The translations under genes and the position numbers were made by a program. This document shows, in pieces, positions 22,927 through 34,468 of a DNA stretch of 64,000 nucleotides. Each line of letters opens with the position of its first letter. The stretch's first letter is position 1. Origin of the DNA: Adiantum capillus-veneris (Eukaryota; Streptophyta; Polypodiopsida; Polypodiales; Pteridaceae); NCBI GenBank assembly GCA_014529385.2, contig CM043967.1, positions 11,670,001-11,734,000 on the forward strand, given 5' to 3'. The notes under the pieces are model-generated. The model saw only the letters and a list, made by a program, of their open reading frames with translations. It was not told where the DNA came from and searched no databases.

Positions 22927-23830
22927 TTAGAAGAAGGCATACCTGGCAGGGTGGGGTGGGCAACATATCACTCATCACATGGTGATTTAGCATGTTCCAT
23001 ATGCAAACAACATATGCTCCATAAATCCCTACTCTACTCATCATTTTTATTTATTCCAATGTAGCATATAATGTTCAACCATTGTCCATGTTTTGCCAAG
23101 ACATATGGCTCATTGTCCAATATGGTCCACACAAGGCATGACATTAGTAAGAGAATGAGCTCTAGGGGGGCTCTTTATTTGGCAGTTTAAGGAAGTCAAA
23201 CCTTTAGTATTAAGAAAGTAATCAAAGGACAACCTTTGAATTCAAACAAGTAAAACAGCTAGAAGTTTTCCCCCAAAATGGAATTTAAAATATAGCGGGT
23301 AAAACCATATCATCTAGCATATGTATGGAAAGAGCTCGACGTGTAGATTGCAGATCTATGATCGTCACTCAAATCGGAGATCATATGTGGGAATTATGGA
23401 AGGCCAAAAATTATAAAATTGTCCATCTCCTTTTTGGGTGGAAAAGTGCATCCTTTGGCCACTCTTACACACCCACCAATTTTGCACACATGGCGTACAC
23501 TTATTTGCCAAAATTAGCTCCATGAGCTCATGGAAAATAAAGAGGCCCTCCTACACCCCATCCTATTCCTAATGGAAAAGACCCACTACATGGCAAGAAT
23601 AGGTTACTTTAAGCACACCAGAAAGGGGGGAGGAAAAGATAGAGCCAATAGCCTAGTAGAGTTACACCAATGGACTTATAGAATTATACATAGAGCAGGG
23701 AAAAGAATCTTCTTTAGAGCTCAAAAATTACATGTTCTTTACAACTCATCCACAAAGAGAAGAAGGAAAGGGCTTGGGGAAACTCAAATGCGGGGGAGCA
23801 TCATGCTAGGTGGCAACAATCACGAGTCCA
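22927..23830 (+). pseudogene. third ORF1-type transposase fragment, split by MITE-2b
   Basis: The first exon piece, ending at 22981, reads KAYLAGWGGQHITHHM and stops at a GT donor, where element B has KAFVRAWGESNITHYM at the same junction. An intron (22982-23064, GT...AG) follows. The next exon has KTYGSL, then after a 1-nt frameshift IWSTQGM up to 23140. After the MITE it resumes with EKTHYMARIGYFKHTRKGG at 23575. The putative catalytic Glu of GMEKTHY is therefore the first residue after the insertion. This is a more divergent relative than A or B. No upstream exons, H3-like or BAH-like genes were found with it. Confidence 0.72.
23142..23574. mobile_element. MITE-2, copy b
   Basis: The left end is CATTAGTAAGAGAATGAGC and the right end in reverse complement is CATTAGGAATAGGATGGGG. 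The body aligns with copy a at 2428-2885. It sits inside the last exon of a transposase fragment, so the pre-insertion sequence can be deduced as ...GGCATG/GAAAAG.... One extra A lies at the left junction, and no clear target duplication is visible. Confidence 0.78.
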
Positions 23831-24783
23831 GAGTGGGAGAAGATGGGCCTGACCCGTTGTTCTTATTCTCTTCGTTGCACCCCCTTCTTCCTCACTATGT
23901 ATCTCTTCCACGTGCACGCCCCTTAGCCAAACTCTTTCCTCTATTGATGGAATCATCCCCACGGACATCAAGCATCTTTTGTCCCATAAAAATAGACTTT
24001 TGTTGTATGGATCCGGTCTCTTTGGGTCTTCGACTCCTGCCACTAGGGCATGAGATATGTAGGACATGAAATAGGGGCCCCTGAGTGCTTGGCACCCATA
24101 CTCGATGCCAATCACGCATATAGCAAATTGTTTCTCTATCAAAATTATCCTTTTTGCATTCAGTGATAGGGTACCCACCACACAATCTTGTAATAACTTT
24201 CATTGCAAACAAAGGGAACTTTGCATTGTCCTTGGAATATTCCTTGTGGTATATTATAATCTACAAAACAATATCAAAACATTCATGGGTTATTATTGAG
24301 ATGCGTACAATAGATTCAAGTACTTGAATTGTTTCTACAAACCTTGTTGTGGTTAAAACGTTTGATGTAGTGAGAGAACGCCGCATCCTTGCTTTGCACT
24401 CTAGTGACCAGTCCTTGCCTTGAGCCTTCTACTCTTCTAAGGAAACTATCGTCATACACAAGAACCTGTCAACAAGAAGATTGACCTCAAATTTTCATCA
24501 TTGAGACACGGGCAAAACCATCTGCATGTCTAAAAGAAATTACCATCTGAATCTCGTCCATTTCTAGCATGGACCTTCCCCAGAAGTGAATCGCGTGGGG
24601 GTGGAAGTATGAGTGGGTGGACACAATAGCCGTGTCCGGGACATCACTTTTAGGAGAGTGAGGAAGCTAGTAATTCTCATTCTTTGAGACATTAAATCTA
24701 TTTTTTGGGACTAGTATTTTTTAAAACATGGTCAAACTCATGAAGTACAATTTCATTATGGCAAGTGAAAATTTTGAACGTGG

Positions 24784-26360
24784 TGATGTAACGACCATCC
24801 CACACCCTGTGTGAGGTCTCTGACCCCAACCAAAAAGAGCACCCTTGTACCATGAAATGATCATAATGGAAAAAAGTTACTATTTTTAGCAGTTTTCCGA
24901 ATTCTGTCAGTGCCATGATGTTTAAAATGTCATAAAGCTTTGAAATGTGAATTAAAATAATTTTTGTGAAAATTTTCCAAATATAGTAAGTTTTTGGTCA
25001 CCCGACCCGTCTAGTTTTGACCGTCTCGAAAATCTGCACCTTTACCCCGAATTTGAAAAAAATGCATTTTCGAACCCCGGGGGGACTGCTAAATATGGAA
25101 GGTACTCAGACCCGTACGTCTTAGTTAGAGCTTAGTATAGCAATTTACGGCATCAAAATCCGACTCGTATGGCCCGTTTTAGCCTAAAACCAATTTTTCA
25201 CAAAATTGTCCGGGAGGCACCGAGGGCCTGGGGCTGCGTGGGAACAGGTTCCAGGCCACTCCAGACCAGCTTTAGCAGCTAGGGGGCGCCCTCTTGCTTT
25301 GTGGGAGTCTTGGGGAAGCTGCCAAGCTTGCAACTCAGTGTGAGAGTCAGTTTACTGAGCCAACTGGACACTTGGTGGGCAGGGAACTGGACTTGCCATG
25401 CTTAACTGGAGAAGCTCCCAGATGCATTTAGCAACCCAGATCGATTTTCAGCTTGAGGAAGCCTATTTAAAGACCTGCACACACACACACACAGATATGC
25501 TCACACACACATTGCATACTCACACACCTACACACTGGGAAGGTGCTACCGACACACACACAGCTTTTGAAAGAGAAGCAAGGAGGGAGGTGCTGCCAAA
25601 ATTCCCATCTTGAGGGTTCATTGCATCAGAAATTTAAGAGGATTCTCAACCCCTAATCACGGTAATTATGGTTTAATTACTGCTCTTCTTAATCTCATCA
25701 TTACCCACTCATAATTCTTGTCTACTATGCCTACTTTTAGCTATAATTCTCTATAGCTGCTCTCTAAGTTTTCATAGCTATACTTCATTACATAATTATC
25801 ATCCATTTAGTTAATTTATTCAGCCATTCATCATCCTTAATCAAGGATTAATGCATGATTAGGAAAGATTCTCTCTCTAAGCGGTATAGTCAATAAATTG
25901 TCAGCTAGTAATAGTGTAGATTTGTCAGAATTCAATCTTTCACTACTCAATAGAGTTGTAATTAAATTATACTTAATCTTCTCCCACATTAGATGCGATT
26001 AAGGCTGAAAATTAATCCGTCATTAGTCCAATAAGAAGAAGGTTTTTCCATCACACATACCTGCGGTCACTCTGCACCTTCATATTGCTCTAGGAAAATG
26101 AATGAGCTTGCTTACTTCATATCTTTCGTGAATCGATTAGAAAAAACTCTGAATTTCTTAATCATCTAAGCCAAGTAATTAACCTTAGAGTCGTTCCCAT
26201 ACGGTGGATACAGAATTACCCTTAAAAATTGCTAGGGCAAAAAGGGAAAAATCTAACCTCTTGCATAAGGAGGAGTCTTTAATGAATCTAATCTGCCGAT
26301 TGGTTTGTCATGTTACTCTCGGACCTTAGCTCTTTTTTTTTTCAAGTCTATCATTTAAGT
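24784..26360 (+). other. unassigned stretch, possibly an LTR-like region
   Basis: TGTAACGACCATCCC at 24784 resembles the 5' start of some plant LTRs. A TATA-like CTATTTAAAG lies near 25463, followed by CA-rich DNA. No matching second LTR or defined right end was found, so the element status is open. No gene was seen here, and nothing was supported in 23831-24783. Confidence 0.25.
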
Positions 26361-26370
26361 AGTGAGAAAA

Positions 26371-26512
26371 ATGGCCCCAGTTAAGAGAACTCGCTTCGGT
26401 GGAGCCCACGACCGCGAGGCGGGAACAAGCAATGTCAACGGAAAAGGAAAGGCTCCCATGGACGAGCAAATACCGGCCATCTCACGGGCTATTGACGAAG
26501 AAATGGAAGAGG
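26371..26512 (+). CDS. possible first exon, unrecognised
   Basis: The in-frame ATG inside the longer frame from 26362 gives MAPVKRTRFGGAHDREAGTS, then a basic/acidic stretch ending DEEMEE immediately before GTAGGT, a good donor. A T-rich tract lies upstream. It could be exon 1 of the DDE transposase gene that continues at 28444, or of an unrelated unit. There is no domain to decide between these. Confidence 0.3.
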
Positions 26513-26805
26513 TAGGTCCCAATTTCTATTCAAGTTGTTTAATTAACATTGCATACGATTAGTTAGGAATGAACATATCCCCGAACATGCTGGAGAAATC
26601 CGACAGAAACCTAGGCATTGAATGCATAGTACATTTAAGTATAAAGTAGGAAAGAAATGATTGATGGGTATGTTGTTTGCAAGAGGAAAGAATGTTTGCT
26701 AGAGAAAATTTAGCTCGACATGTTCATTTTATTTCCAATGTTGAATCAGTCCTGACCCCCCTACTGATCACAGGGGGCAGAGTTCCTGGTTAAGGGCTCT
26801 TGAAT

Positions 26806-26930
26806 CCACGACTGCTGGTTAAGCGATGGATACCCACGACTGCTGGTTAAGCGGTGGGAACCCACGTCTGTTGGTTAAGCGGTGGGAATGTCCATGTCGT
26901 GCTTTCTATGCGGTGGACATACCTAGTTGT
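26806..26930. repeat. 28-bp tandem repeat, about 3-4 copies
   Basis: The unit CCACGACTGCTGGTTAAGCG plus (A/G)TGG(A/G)(T/A)AC starts at 26806, 26834 and 26862, and a diverged fourth copy follows. Spacing is exact for the first three. The remainder of 26513-28443 shows no supported gene. Confidence 0.8.
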
Positions 26931-29279
26931 ATGGGCAGCTAGGCGACAACGGGAGGAGTGAACTCTCGCTGGAGGGGGGATGTTGTACCTCCAGAACATT
27001 GGAATTTTAATGAATAAGTTTGAGTAGAATTTTTACTAGAATTCTGTCTTGGTGTTTTTTGCAATACTGGTTGAAGGGCTGTTTTAACGAACAATGTGAT
27101 TCGGAATTAAACAAGGAATCTTTATGTTGAACAACCTTTGTGGTAGTAATTAGGTCACACAAGGAAGTGTGAGTGTGGGGGTGGAAAGTGGGGGCTTGGC
27201 TCAAGTTGCCAATGCCTACGAGATGGGTGGTCCCGATTGGTCGGGAACTCTCTGTCCCCATAGTGCTTACTCGATATTGGTATTACTCATTGCCCCTAGA
27301 GCGGCGAATCCTCGAGAGTACGTGCCTCTAAAACATGGGGAAAAAGGCACTCGGGGTTTCTCTCCTCTTGGAAGGTGGGTCTTAGGATCGCTAGATAGTT
27401 AAGTACGCTTCCCCTGCGAGGTGGAGCTAGATCTCGTTGCTAGTAGGCTCGAACTCGACTCACTTTGTGATGAGAGATCGTCCGCTAGTTGAACCCTGAA
27501 CCATTTTGTTTGCTTCCGCTATAGATCTAGTGGCCACCGGGTTCACCATCAGATCCGCCATTGGAAACGGCGGGGTGGGGACCTCACACCCTGCAGCGTC
27601 TATGTTCTCGCAGGTATGGAACATTGCTCTCTCTCTCTCTCTCTATGTGTGCAGCTCTTTTTGTATTGCTCTCTCACTCTCTCCAAGCGTCTTTCTTCTG
27701 CTTTGTAGGTGAGTAGAACTCATGGCGGAACTTGCATCTTTGGAAGGGGAGGATAAGGAGCAGGTGCCTTGCCATTATATATGTTTCTCTCCCTCTCTTT
27801 TTAATTGTTGTGCTTTGGGCAGCAGGTTTGTTTTAAATGCACTTGTTATGTTTGGGGTGGGAGTGAGGGCAGAATTCGAGGAGATATGTCCATATGGTCA
27901 GTCACACGATCTGTAGTCTCTAATTTATTCACAGTTGTTGCCTTGTATTGTAAAATCAGGGGAGGTATGTACATATGGTTAGTCACATGATTGGTGGCTA
28001 TTATCTACACGACCAAGGATATTATGATTGTCTTTAATTTATCTACGGTTGTTACATTGTATTGTATTGTTGGGAAGGAGGCACTCAATGTAGATAGTAA
28101 GCATAGAACACCACATGGTGGTCTAGAGCAACATTCATGACATCAACACAATGAAATGACACAAATAGCTGTAGAAGTGAGAATCCTTTAGATGTCAATT
28201 TCTCTATTCGGGGTTCCCATTCCCCGTGAGGATTTGATCCTGGCAATACCTGCTATTTATGTCATGATAGCTCATTATTTCATCCGAACATTTTTTGGAT
28301 TCCTACTTGCTTTTGCAACACTTTTTTCCGCAAATCTGAAGATGCCTTGGTGGGCTGTTGCCCTAAAGTCTCTTTTTTATTATGACTGCACTATTTAAAG
28401 CTCCTTGTAGCTTAGCTGATGATTGTAAATAAGTCACTGTGTTATGTTTTTAATGGTTGGTTCATTCCAGGACTTGAAGCAAGCAATGGTGATCAGGGAA
28501 TATGAAGCTTTCTGCAAGAGAGAACAAAGAGCCCGATTAAAGAGAAGAGCAAATGTAGGTTTGGTTGTTGAAAGAGAAGGGAATGAAGCAACTAAAGGAA
28601 TAGAAGACTTAACAAAGGCACAGGGCTGTGCAAAAATTGTCGAGAATGAAAAAAGAGCAAAGATAGAAAAAGGGATTGCACGATATGTACTTCAAAGCAC
28701 AAGTGGAATGGACATGGACACCAAGAAAGACATCTTCAATCACATGATTCAGCACCCTTCACTAAAAGATATCAGAACAACAAAGCATCAACACCCTGTT
28801 TTGCAGATACACTGATAGGACATATTTGAAACACACTTCAAGACTTGAAGAGGGCCACAAACTGAAGATGAGATGTTCCTCAAGAGGTCTACCATGATGA
28901 TGCTTCTGAACAAAAAAAACCTAGAGGAGGCACAAGCCCTTAATGTTAATGTTGTCTCCAAGCTACTTTCTATTCATAGAAGGAACTTGTATGGAGCCAA
29001 GAAACGGCTACTCCAAACTGAGAAGACCACTTTGTCCTTTGCCATATGTCATCGGAGTCTTCAAAAAAGTCGCAAACCTGAAGAGCTAAAGGAGCTAATA
29101 GTCAACTTTTGGATGCTTGAGACTCGTGTATCCCCCAACAAAAAACACATATGTCAAAAGAGAATTGGTCGGAAGGAGTATATCGAACATCCCATCCATT
29201 TCTTGGAAGTGTCACAGGTATGGAAGAAAGTGTATGCCATATAGTGGCTTTTTGTATTTTTTAGATACTCTTGTCGGGT

Positions 29280-30687
29280 AGAATCTTTTCGACTGCACAG
29301 CTATTTGAATTACTTACATAACTATTGCCAGGGTTTAGCTGCCAATTATTGACCATTATCTATCTGTTTTGCTGTCAATTATGTGTTTCATGGCTGGTCG
29401 TTATAGTTATTCTTTGGCAATGGCTAGTTAATAGCTGTCAAATTTTGGCTGGTAGCTATCCGTGTTTTATGGATAACTCTTGCCACACTAATAGCTATCA
29501 AATGCAGTTTACTTCATAGCCACCCACTAGCTATGTTGTACCATCTTATAACTAGTCAAATATATGTCGTAGTTGTTCACTACATTCATTAGGGAAAATT
29601 TGGACTCACAAAGGGGCCTTATAAAGAGTTTGATTTCCTCTCTCATGTCCAAAACGGGCGTACGGTAAATTTTTTGCAAATCAACTCTAAACTTGGCGAA
29701 GATTTGACAGTCAAAATCTACTCTTCAAGCTCTTTCTATTGATATATAGCACGCCATGAGATTCTTCATATTTTGAAAGATTCTATTTTTTATTCTCTTG
29801 TGATGTGACAACTCTGTTTAGAATCTAGAGAATCAAAAATGGAATCTTTCAAAATATGAAGAATCTCGTGGCGTGCTATATATCAATAGAAAGAGCTTGA
29901 AGAGTAGATTCTAACTACCAAATCTCCACCAATTTTAGAGTTGATTTGCAAAAAATTTATCGCATGCCCGTTTTGACATGAGAGAGGAAGTCAAACTCCT
30001 TATAAGGCCCCTTTGTGAGTCCAAATTTTCCCTAATGGGCCAGTTGATAGCCGTCAAAGTTTGACCGTAGCTATGAATTGTTACATAACTTCTGCCAGGC
30101 TATCTGATTGGTATTGATATTGATAGCCAATAATGACTATTTTTGTAATTACCTACTTGTTGATAGTGATAGATACTAATAACTGTTCTGTTATTAGCAA
30201 TTGTGTAATAGCTATTGATCAAGTATTTGCCTTAGGTGAAACTATTTTATAGCTAGTGATTTCTATAATATATCTCTTGATAGCTCTTTGATAGCAATTG
30301 ATAGTTGTTCATGGCTTGTGATTGCTATTTCATAGCCAAAATTTGTTTTTTAATAGGTAATCAATAGATATTTTATAGCTAGTCAATGAAATTCTATAGC
30401 TAGTGATGACTATTGATAGCTAATAATCAAGTATTTTCTTTAGGATGAGGTATTTCATAGCTAGTCAGAGCTATTTGATAGCTATTCACGGCTAATGATT
30501 GCTATTTCATAGCTAGTGTTTGCTATTTGAAAGATATTTTATATGTAGTAATTGCTATTTGATAGCTATTGGTAGCTCTTTTGATAGCTACCGATAGCTA
30601 TTCATAGCTAGAAATTGCTATTTTATAGCCATTTATTGGTATTTGATAGCTAAATAATAGATATTTCATAGCCAATGATTGCCATTT
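29280..30687. repeat. AGCTATTTGATAGCT degenerate tandem repeat, part 1
   Basis: The motif ATAGCTATTTGATAGCTA and its variants (TAGCTAGTGATTGC, TAGCTATTGATAGC) recur at irregular short spacing, interrupted by MITE-1. The array continues after element B at 39875, so element B split a single array. It occupies the large intron of the DDE gene. Confidence 0.88.
29587..30037. mobile_element. MITE-1: fold-back with CATTAGG termini
   Basis: A near-perfect inverted repeat covers almost the whole 451 bp. Its ends are CATTAGGGAAAATTTGGACT and the reverse complement AGTCCAAATTTTCCCTAATG. The arms share CACGCCATGAGATTCTTCAT/ATGAAGAATCTCGTGGCGTG and GAAAGAGCTTGAAGAGTAGA. The centre is about 50 bp. No ORF. 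The termini match element B more closely than MITE-2. Confidence 0.92.
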
Positions 30688-30760
30688 CATTAGGAAAAAA
30701 TTGGACCCCCTTGGGGCCATGTAAGGATTCCTAATTTTAAGGGATTAAAGCTAATTTTGT
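30688..30760 (+). repeat. left terminal inverted repeat of element B
   Basis: Begins CATTAGGAAAAAATTGGACC and includes GGGATTAAAGCTAATT about 50 bp in. Confidence 0.82.
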
Positions 30761-31394
30761 AGGGGATGGAGGGAACAAAGACAATAAATAGGGCTACTTT
30801 TGTAGCTCTCTCTCTAACTTCTCTCTAGATAGGAGAGGGGGGGAAAGTAGGGAATGAGGGTGGTAAAGTAGGAGGAAGAGGGGGGATAAAGTAGGAGAGA
30901 GAAGGGAGTAAAAAGAGAGAGAGGAGTAAAAGTAGAGAGAAGAACCATTCTCTCTCTACCTATCACCAAACAAAGAGGGTAAGTAGTTATGACAAAATCC
31001 ACTTTTTAGTTCATGCATCAATTCACCCCAAAAAATTGAATTTTTTATAAAATCTTCAAAATGGATCTTTTAAGCTTTCAAAAGGTCCCTATATATATAT
31101 AAAACAATATTTTTTTAGAAGAATCTAACTTTTATAAGCTCCAAATCTAAAACTCCTTGGGTCCCTCTCTACATTAACTCCAAGAATAAATAGATAATGC
31201 CACATCATCAAAACATCCATCTAATAAAGCCTAAAAATTTAAATTTTTAAAATTTAAAATTTTCCCTCCTTTGAGCTCAAAAATTGAACCTATATATAAA
31301 AATATATATTTTTAAGTCTTTTTATCCCAAAAATTGTCTGTTTATCCTAAAAAGTATATCTTATCAATTTTTTTCCCTATCATAACTTTTCACC

Positions 31395-34248
31395 ATGTCT
31401 CTTCGCGACATAACCAATGAATCACCTGCGCCGTCATCTACTAGGTCAACTAATGTCAGTCTGCGTCTACCGATCGAATTTGCTCTCACAAAAAAAATGA
31501 CGAGAAAGCATCTCAACCGGCATCCGTACGACGATTTCAAGGAGAAACCAATGTTGACTTGTGGCTTGATGGAGGGTTGTATCCAAAAGATCCACTCGTG
31601 GGCTGTCATCCGACATTCCGTACACTCCCAAGCTTAATCAAATATGTGGAAGAAGGAGAACGTGGTCTTCTTGGGTATTGTAAGAGATTGGACTCCAATC
31701 ACGCAGGTGCGTCGGCATATTTCCGACAACAATGTCAAGTGTTACACATTCATTCCACAAATCTCCAACAACAACTACATTCCACAGAGAAACAACTCAA
31801 AGATCTTAAAGAGGAGATGAAAGCTACAGAAACAGAGATAACTAAGCTACAGATTGTAATGATGCACCTAAAAGCCAGTCCATTTGGCATGCGTGAGCGT
31901 AAGAGGAAGTTCTCTTCCATTGAAAACTTAGCCTCTAATGGAGGGGCACGTAAGAAGCGAATCATGGCAACCAGGTATTTTTTTAAATTCATAGTGTTCA
32001 TAACTCTCAAATAATTTTCATCAATTTGTAAATCGGTTCACCTTTTGAAATAGGACATATATACAAGATGTGTGTGGAAGTTTTAGACAAGAGGACCGTT
32101 GCAATCTTCTCCTAGGATGCATCTCAAAGGAAGATATACTTTACATCATAGGTTGTGAAAAGGCTAAACACATGAAAGATGCCATCACAAAGGAGATCCT
32201 AAAAAAGATCTCTAACCTTGTGTCTGAGGATGATGTTTAGAGAGCTTGTGATGAGGTTGGGATCAACACAAATGCATACCATGCACTTCATGGATTGATG
32301 AAAGATGCATTACGAGAGCAAGGCATCACCGAGAATTTATTTCCTATTCCACATAGGGTCCGACTTGCAAAAAAAGCAAACAATGATCTCGTTCGGGAAT
32401 CCCTTGGCAAATACAAACACATTGAAGGATCCATGGTGTACTCTTCCACGAGTGCCAAGTCACGTGGTAATATAAAAGGAGGCAATACTATTCCTAATGG
32501 GGCAAAGTCTTTTAGTTATCATCAATTCAACAATATTTTTGTTGACTTGAAACGACTACAACGAGCTATGGTTAAATTTTATGCTTTGTCTCCACAAGGT
32601 AATACAAATTGTAATGTCATTTTTTATTTGTATTGAATATCATTTAGTATAACAATTCAATTCTTGTGTTGTTTTAGTACTTGGAGAGAAGCTCATATTT
32701 ATTCTTAAGCTAGATGAATGTCAAATTGTCAAAGGACGGAGATTGGAACGTATGAGTGTGACACTCATGAATGAGGCAATGTTTTTTGCAAAAGTCGATG
32801 CTATCGGTGATCATTCTCAGAAACCATCATTTAGTGTACAATCGGAAAAAAAAATATGGTGGTTAGCAGCTTTTGAAGTTCTGAAAGAGACTCATGAGGT
32901 GTTGGCATGGGTCTTCTCTATGATCCCGTGGATCACAGAGGTTATTAAGGCACAACTAGAGGGAGAAAAGCTAGAAGTAGATGGAGCAGGTACATTTGAT
33001 GTTGAGTGGCACTTAGGAGGTGATCTAAAAACAATCAAATGTATACTTGGGTGTAAACAAGGTGCTTCATCACTTCTTCCTTGTCCATATTGTGTACGAG
33101 GGTACAAGGAGAGTACTCGTGGCTCCACGTCTTCAAAGAAAAATGTCAAGGGAAGTCAGGCAACAGGGTCAATGGATGATGATGCAAGGGATTGGGTGTG
33201 CTCGGTGTTGAAGTGTCCTATCATGGAGGTCCCCAATCGGTTGACAAAAGATAAAACATGGCATCCCATTATCAATTTTCCACTTACAAATGTACACTTT
33301 TGCACTTTGCATGCCTTTATGCGTATATTTGATCGCTTGTTAAAGCTTCACATAGAGTACGCTTTCACAATGAAACCACTTTCCAGATCCGTGGAAGCCA
33401 TTGGAATAGTTGAAACAATTCTAAATTCGATTGGATGTCATGGTGGCAATGTTTCTATCATCGGTGAGGTGGAAAATATGCATGAAGTGCCACAAAAAGT
33501 ATCTATGAATGGTGTGAAAGCACGTAGGTTTTTCAAGAAACCAGAGATGCGAAAGGAGAGGGGTGAAGAGGATGCTCCATGGGAGCTATGGAAAGCGCTT
33601 TGCAAGTGTACGACCGATCAAGATTCAAATCCCGTGCTTGTAAATCTGCGTAGGCAAGTGTGGCACCACTTGGAGTTAGTGCTTCAAATCATGTGGAAAC
33701 CCCAAACCACGAGCGAGCAACAAAATTTGTTCAAAGATCACATTTCAAATTTCACTAAAGCATTTGTGCGAGCGTGGGGAGAGAGCAATATCACACACTA
33801 CATGGTAAGTTACTTTGTTCAGTTCAAATTTTGATGCTATACATAAATATTTATTTGATCTAAGCATTTTTTCTTGATGTAGCATATTTTGTATGCGCAT
33901 GGAGCATTCTTTATGTCAAAATATGGTTCATTAGACATGTGGAGCACTCAAGGAATAGAAAAACCACATTATCGAGCCAAAGGTGTTTACTTTAAAAATA
34001 CACGTCACAGTGGTGGAACTACGAGATCCAACTACATGAAGGAGATGTTTGATTGGTTCTTTCGTTGTTCTTTGGGGAGATGTCATGCCATAGAGCGAGC
34101 GCGAAAGTCAAGTCTTGCCAAGGAGGTTAGGAGATAATCTCGACTTTCTGCTAAAGAGAAATGGAGAAACTCCACCGGACCCCTTAATCATGCTAGGTGG
34201 CGTGAAAATTGCCATAGAGTGGACAAATGTTGGTTACCCAACATGTAA
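31395..34248 (+). pseudogene. ORF1 of element B: DDE-like transposase, nearly intact
   Basis: Exons: 31395-31974, 32054-32598, 32678-33804 and 33883-34248, all with GT...AG introns. The N-terminal exon has a variable stretch. A -1 frame change before 31559 then enters LWLDGGLYPKDP and a coiled coil of about 60 residues ending in a basic RKKRIMATR. The core has three candidate catalytic acids: Asp in ILKLDECQIVKG (32713), Asp in HLGGDLKTIKC (33022) and Glu in STQGIEKPHY (33958). A CPYC motif lies between the last two, with NVHFCTLHAFMRIFDR further on. In-frame stops are a TAG at 32238-32240 and a TAA at 34135-34137. The second may be the natural end, but element A stays open and homologous beyond it. 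The D-D-E reading is inference. A related 'LGGD.K...C..C' protein group exists in other eukaryotic transposons as I recall. Confidence 0.8.
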
Positions 34249-34468
34249 AACAAATGATGCTATGCAATGTAAAGTTTATGTTTGTAGATGTCTTTGTTGA
34301 GTTACATATAATACTTCTCCATTTATCCATTTTTTGTTTTTTATATTTTGATGATATTAAGAGTTTTTTTAAGTGGCCTGGTCAAGGGTGAAGAGACCTT
34401 TTTAAAAAAAAATAGAGGGCTTTTAGAGAAGAGGGAGTCTCATTTTCAATATTGCCCCTTCCTACAAC

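Noticed and set aside
23141-23577. 3-bp ATG target duplication for MITE-2b
   Set aside because: ATG does occur on both sides, but accepting it would make the two element ends unequal, and the same rule fails for MITE-1, element A and element B.
24784-27600. Complete LTR retrotransposon starting at TGTAACGACC
   Set aside because: No second LTR, primer site or recognisable gag/pol was found, so only a possible LTR-like start is noted.
28192-28398. 68-codon hydrophobic ORF as a membrane protein gene
   Set aside because: Short, unconserved within the window, with no initiation or splice context. It lies directly upstream of the DDE gene exon and is probably chance.
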